From assembly GCA_013821525.1 (NCBI GenBank), contig JACDGR010000100.1:1-9698 (forward strand): 9,698 bases of DNA. Direction: 5' to 3'. The stretch comes from Actinomycetota bacterium (GTDB lineage: Bacteria > Actinomycetota > Thermoleophilia > Gaiellales > Gaiellaceae). The number at the start of each line of letters is the position of its first letter. Position 1 is the first letter of the stretch. The notes under the pieces were generated by a model. That model saw only the letters and a program-made list of their open reading frames with translations, made no database searches and had not been told where the DNA came from. Positions 7,552 through 9,698 of the stretch are shown here, in pieces. Made by a program: the position numbers and the translations under genes.

Positions 7552-8583
7552 GTGATCGTCGCCCTTTCAGAGCGCCAACGCGACATCTTGCGGCGCGTCG
7601 TCGAGGTCTACGTTGCCGCCGGGCAGCCGGTCGGCTCGAAGACGCTCGTCGAGCGGGCGGGCCTCGATATCTCGTCCTCGACCGTCCGAAACGAGCTTGC
7701 AGAGCTCGAGCGGCTCGGTTTGCTCACGCACCCTCATACCTCTGCAGGCCGCATCCCCACCGAGGCCGGCTACCGGATCTACGTGGAGGAGCTCCTGAGC
7801 GGTCCGCAGCCGCGGCCCGGTGAGTTCTCGCTCGGCTTGCCGGTTGCCCGGGCCGAGGTCGAGGAGGCGCTGCAGGCGACGACGGAGATGCTCTCGCAGG
7901 TGACGCGCTTGCTCGCGATCGTCTCGGCGCCGCCGATCCAGGCTGCGACCGTCCACCACGTCGAAGTGCTGCTGTTGCAGCCGAGCCTCGTCATGGTCGT
8001 CGTGATCACATCGACCGGCGGTGTGACGAACCTCCGCTACTCGTTCTCCGAGCCGGTCGACCCCGGTCTTGTCATGTGGACCGCCGAGTATCTGAACGAA
8101 CGGCTCGCAGGTGCCCGCATCGGCTCGCGCGCCGTCAAGATCGCGTTCGACGACCCGAGCCTCAGCGCCCGTGAGCGCGCGTTCCTGCTCGTGATCCGCA
8201 ACGCGTTCGAACAGGCTGCCGACGAGGATCGGCGGTTGTTCGTCGGCGGCACCGCGGGGTTGCTCGACGATATGCGGGCCGAGGAGATCGGCGCCTACCG
8301 CACGCTGATGGAGGCACTCGAGAAGCGGGCCGCACTGCTCGACGTGCTCGCGCAGCGGCTCGATCCACGCTCGTCCTTCGCACGCGTCGGCAACAACATC
8401 GACCAACCAGGAATCGCGGAGGTCGCCCTCGTCGGCGCCACCTACGGGATCGCGCATCAGACGCTCGGCGCCGTCAGCATCCTTGGCCCGATGCGCATGG
8501 ATTACGAGAAGGCGCTGAGCGCGGTTCGCTCCGCCGCGCACGAGCTCTCGCGCTTTGTCGAAGAGGCGTACTCCGACGACTGA
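7552..8583 (+). CDS. hrcA: Heat-inducible transcriptional repressor HrcA
   Basis: HrcA represses heat-shock genes by binding the CIRCE inverted repeat, with its activity tuned by chaperonin GroEL. The product is 343 residues from GTG 7552 (346 from ATG 7543), normal for the family. The N-terminal winged helix is clear: LSERQRDILRRVVE, then GQPVGSKTL, SSSTVRNELAELERLGLL and HPHTSAGRIPTEAGYRIYV. The effector and dimerisation domain follows, with a typical C terminus around GATYGIAHQTLGAVSILGP. The start is uncertain by 9 bases: a GGGAGG lies only 1 base before GTG 7552, too close to act normally, and the TACCAT box supports a leaderless GTG start. No CIRCE element is seen upstream. The stop overlaps the dnaJ ATG by one base (TGATG), so the two proteins are made from one message by coupled translation. 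Confidence 0.96.
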   Translation: MIVALSERQRDILRRVVEVYVAAGQPVGSKTLVERAGLDISSSTVRNELAELERLGLLTHPHTSAGRIPTEAGYRIYVEELLSGPQPRPGEFSLGLPVARAEVEEALQATTEMLSQVTRLLAIVSAPPIQAATVHHVEVLLLQPSLVMVVVITSTGGVTNLRYSFSEPVDPGLVMWTAEYLNERLAGARIGSRAVKIAFDDPSLSARERAFLLVIRNAFEQAADEDRRLFVGGTAGLLDDMRAEEIGAYRTLMEALEKRAALLDVLAQRLDPRSSFARVGNNIDQPGIAEVALVGATYGIAHQTLGAVSILGPMRMDYEKALSAVRSAAHELSRFVEEAYSDD

Positions 8584-9689
8584 TGGCGGACAAGGATCTC
8601 TACGAGCTGCTACGGGTGCCGCGCGACGCGGACGAGGCGGCGATCAAGAAATCGTTCCGCAAGCTCGCCCGGCAGTTGCATCCCGACGTCTCCGACGAGC
8701 CCGAGGCTGCGGCGCGCTTCCGCGAGGTCACGGAGGCGTACGAGGTTCTCTCGAACTCCGAGACGCGAGCGCTCTACGACCGCTACAGGCACGCCGGTCT
8801 CCGCTCCGGCGGCTTCAGTCCGACGAACTTCGAGACGACCGGTCTCAGCGACCTCTTCTCGGCATTCTTCGGCGAAGACGTCTTCGGGGGCGGCTCCGGA
8901 CGCCGGCGCGGCGCCGACGTGGGGGCGGAAGTCGAGATCGAGCTCGTCGAGGCGTCACGCGGCATCAAGGTGCCCGTGCCGTTCGAAGTCGCAGTTTCCT
9001 GCGCGACCTGCGGCGGCGACGGAGTCGAGCCCGGGACAGTGCCGATCGGTTGTACGCGTTGCAACGGCACCGGCCAGCTGCAGGCCGTATCGCGCACGGT
9101 GCTCGGCCAGTTCATCCGCACTCAAGCCTGCCCGCAATGCGCCGGCCGAGGCGTGATCATCGAGCACCCGTGTAAGACGTGCGAGGGCGCCGGCGTCACC
9201 GCCGAGACCCGTGAGCTCGAGGTCGAGATCCCCGCAGGCATCCACGACGGGCAGCGCATCAGGATCTCGGGCGAGGGACACGCGGGCGAGCTCGGGGGTC
9301 GCTCGGGCGATGTTTACGTGCTCGTACGCGTCAAGCCGGACTCGCGGTTCGTGCGCGAGGGCAACGACATCTACACGCAGGTCGACCTGACGATCGTGGA
9401 GGCCGCGCTCGGGAAGTCGCTGCGCGTCGACACGCTCGAAGGCCCCGTCGACCTCGACTTCGCAGCCGGCGTGCAGCCGGGTGAGGTGCGCGTGCTCCGC
9501 GGAAAGGGCATGCCCGTGCTGCAGGGCTTTGGGCGTGGCGACCAGCGAGTGCTCGTCAACGTCTCGGTGCCGCGTCGGCTGAGCGACGAGCAACGACGCC
9601 TTCTCCAGGAGTTCGACGCGGCGAGTGACGACGATACGTACAGGCACGACGAAGGCTTCTTCGACAAGCTGAAAAGTGCGTTTCGATGA
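8583..9689 (+). CDS. dnaJ: Molecular chaperone DnaJ, DnaJ2-type
   Basis: DnaJ binds unfolded clients and stimulates the ATPase of DnaK. The 368-residue product has all type I parts. The J domain (about 4-70) contains HPD at 33-35. A short Gly/Phe linker (about 72-110) includes DLFSAFFGEDVFGG. The zinc domain has four CxxCxGxG motifs starting at C140, C157, C183 and C197 (CATCGGDG, CTRCNGTG, CPQCAGRG, CKTCEGAG). The C-terminal client-binding domains follow, and the protein ends FFDKLKSAFR. The start ATG shares its first base with the hrcA stop, and there is no ribosome-binding site, so translation likely continues from hrcA. The grpE and dnaK genes are not adjacent, as in the actinobacterial dnaJ2 loci, where a second dnaJ lies with dnaK elsewhere; that second copy is an inference here. 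Confidence 0.96.
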   Translation: MADKDLYELLRVPRDADEAAIKKSFRKLARQLHPDVSDEPEAAARFREVTEAYEVLSNSETRALYDRYRHAGLRSGGFSPTNFETTGLSDLFSAFFGEDVFGGGSGRRRGADVGAEVEIELVEASRGIKVPVPFEVAVSCATCGGDGVEPGTVPIGCTRCNGTGQLQAVSRTVLGQFIRTQACPQCAGRGVIIEHPCKTCEGAGVTAETRELEVEIPAGIHDGQRIRISGEGHAGELGGRSGDVYVLVRVKPDSRFVREGNDIYTQVDLTIVEAALGKSLRVDTLEGPVDLDFAAGVQPGEVRVLRGKGMPVLQGFGRGDQRVLVNVSVPRRLSDEQRRLLQEFDAASDDDTYRHDEGFFDKLKSAFR

Positions 9690-9698
9690 GCGTCGGAT
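9686..9698 (+). CDS. Start of the next gene, 3' truncated by the window edge
   Basis: An ATG at 9686 overlaps the dnaJ stop in an ATGA arrangement and reads MSVG before the window ends. Four codons cannot identify a product. In related gene orders the 16S rRNA methyltransferase gene rsmE often follows hrcA-dnaJ, with prmA as another common neighbour. The call that a gene starts here rests only on the ATGA overlap and the tight packing of the operon. Confidence 0.35.

Noticed and set aside
7567..8541. 324-codon open frame antisense to hrcA
   Set aside because: It is a codon-bias shadow of hrcA; it has no family features and no start signal.

Overview
The window is a gene-dense, high-GC stretch of bacterial core chromosome, most likely from an actinobacterium. 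The order lepA, hemW, hrcA, dnaJ, with comEC, holA and rpsT on the left, is a familiar actinobacterial neighbourhood. The high GC, the many GTG starts and the candidate leaderless promoters agree with that. Placement near the class Thermoleophilia is an inference from overall character, not something the sequence proves. No mobile element, CRISPR array, tRNA, rRNA or phage gene was found.

Layout. Positions 1-1142 (+) hold the 3' part of a comEC-type DNA-uptake channel gene that ends without the usual metallo-beta-lactamase domain. It overlaps by 31 bases with holA (1112-2077, +; DNA polymerase III delta subunit). rpsT (2101-2370, -; ribosomal protein S20) converges on holA. An 86-bp divergent region separates rpsT from murJ (2457-4268, +; lipid II flippase). 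A 170-bp gap follows that can fold into a multi-arm RNA-like structure. Then comes a tightly packed run on the + strand: lepA (4439-6232; elongation factor 4), a 60-residue DUF1272 zinc-ribbon protein (6242-6424), hemW (6429-7529), hrcA (7552-8583), dnaJ (8583-9689) and the first codons of another gene (from 9686).

How the genes relate. Most are housekeeping genes: replication clamp loading, ribosome assembly and translation, cell-wall precursor export, heme trafficking and the heat-shock response. hrcA and dnaJ are fused by a one-base stop/start overlap and lack grpE and dnaK between them, so this is the separate 'hrcA-dnaJ2' type of locus.

The main things beyond routine annotation are: (1) the folded element just upstream of lepA; (2) a recurring TANNNT box 6-8 bases upstream of the start codons of holA, murJ and hrcA, suggesting leaderless transcripts; (3) a candidate rpsT promoter whose predicted transcript begins at a perfect hairpin; (4) the short ComEC; and (5) murJ, with a long charged N-terminal tail, placed between rpsT and lepA.
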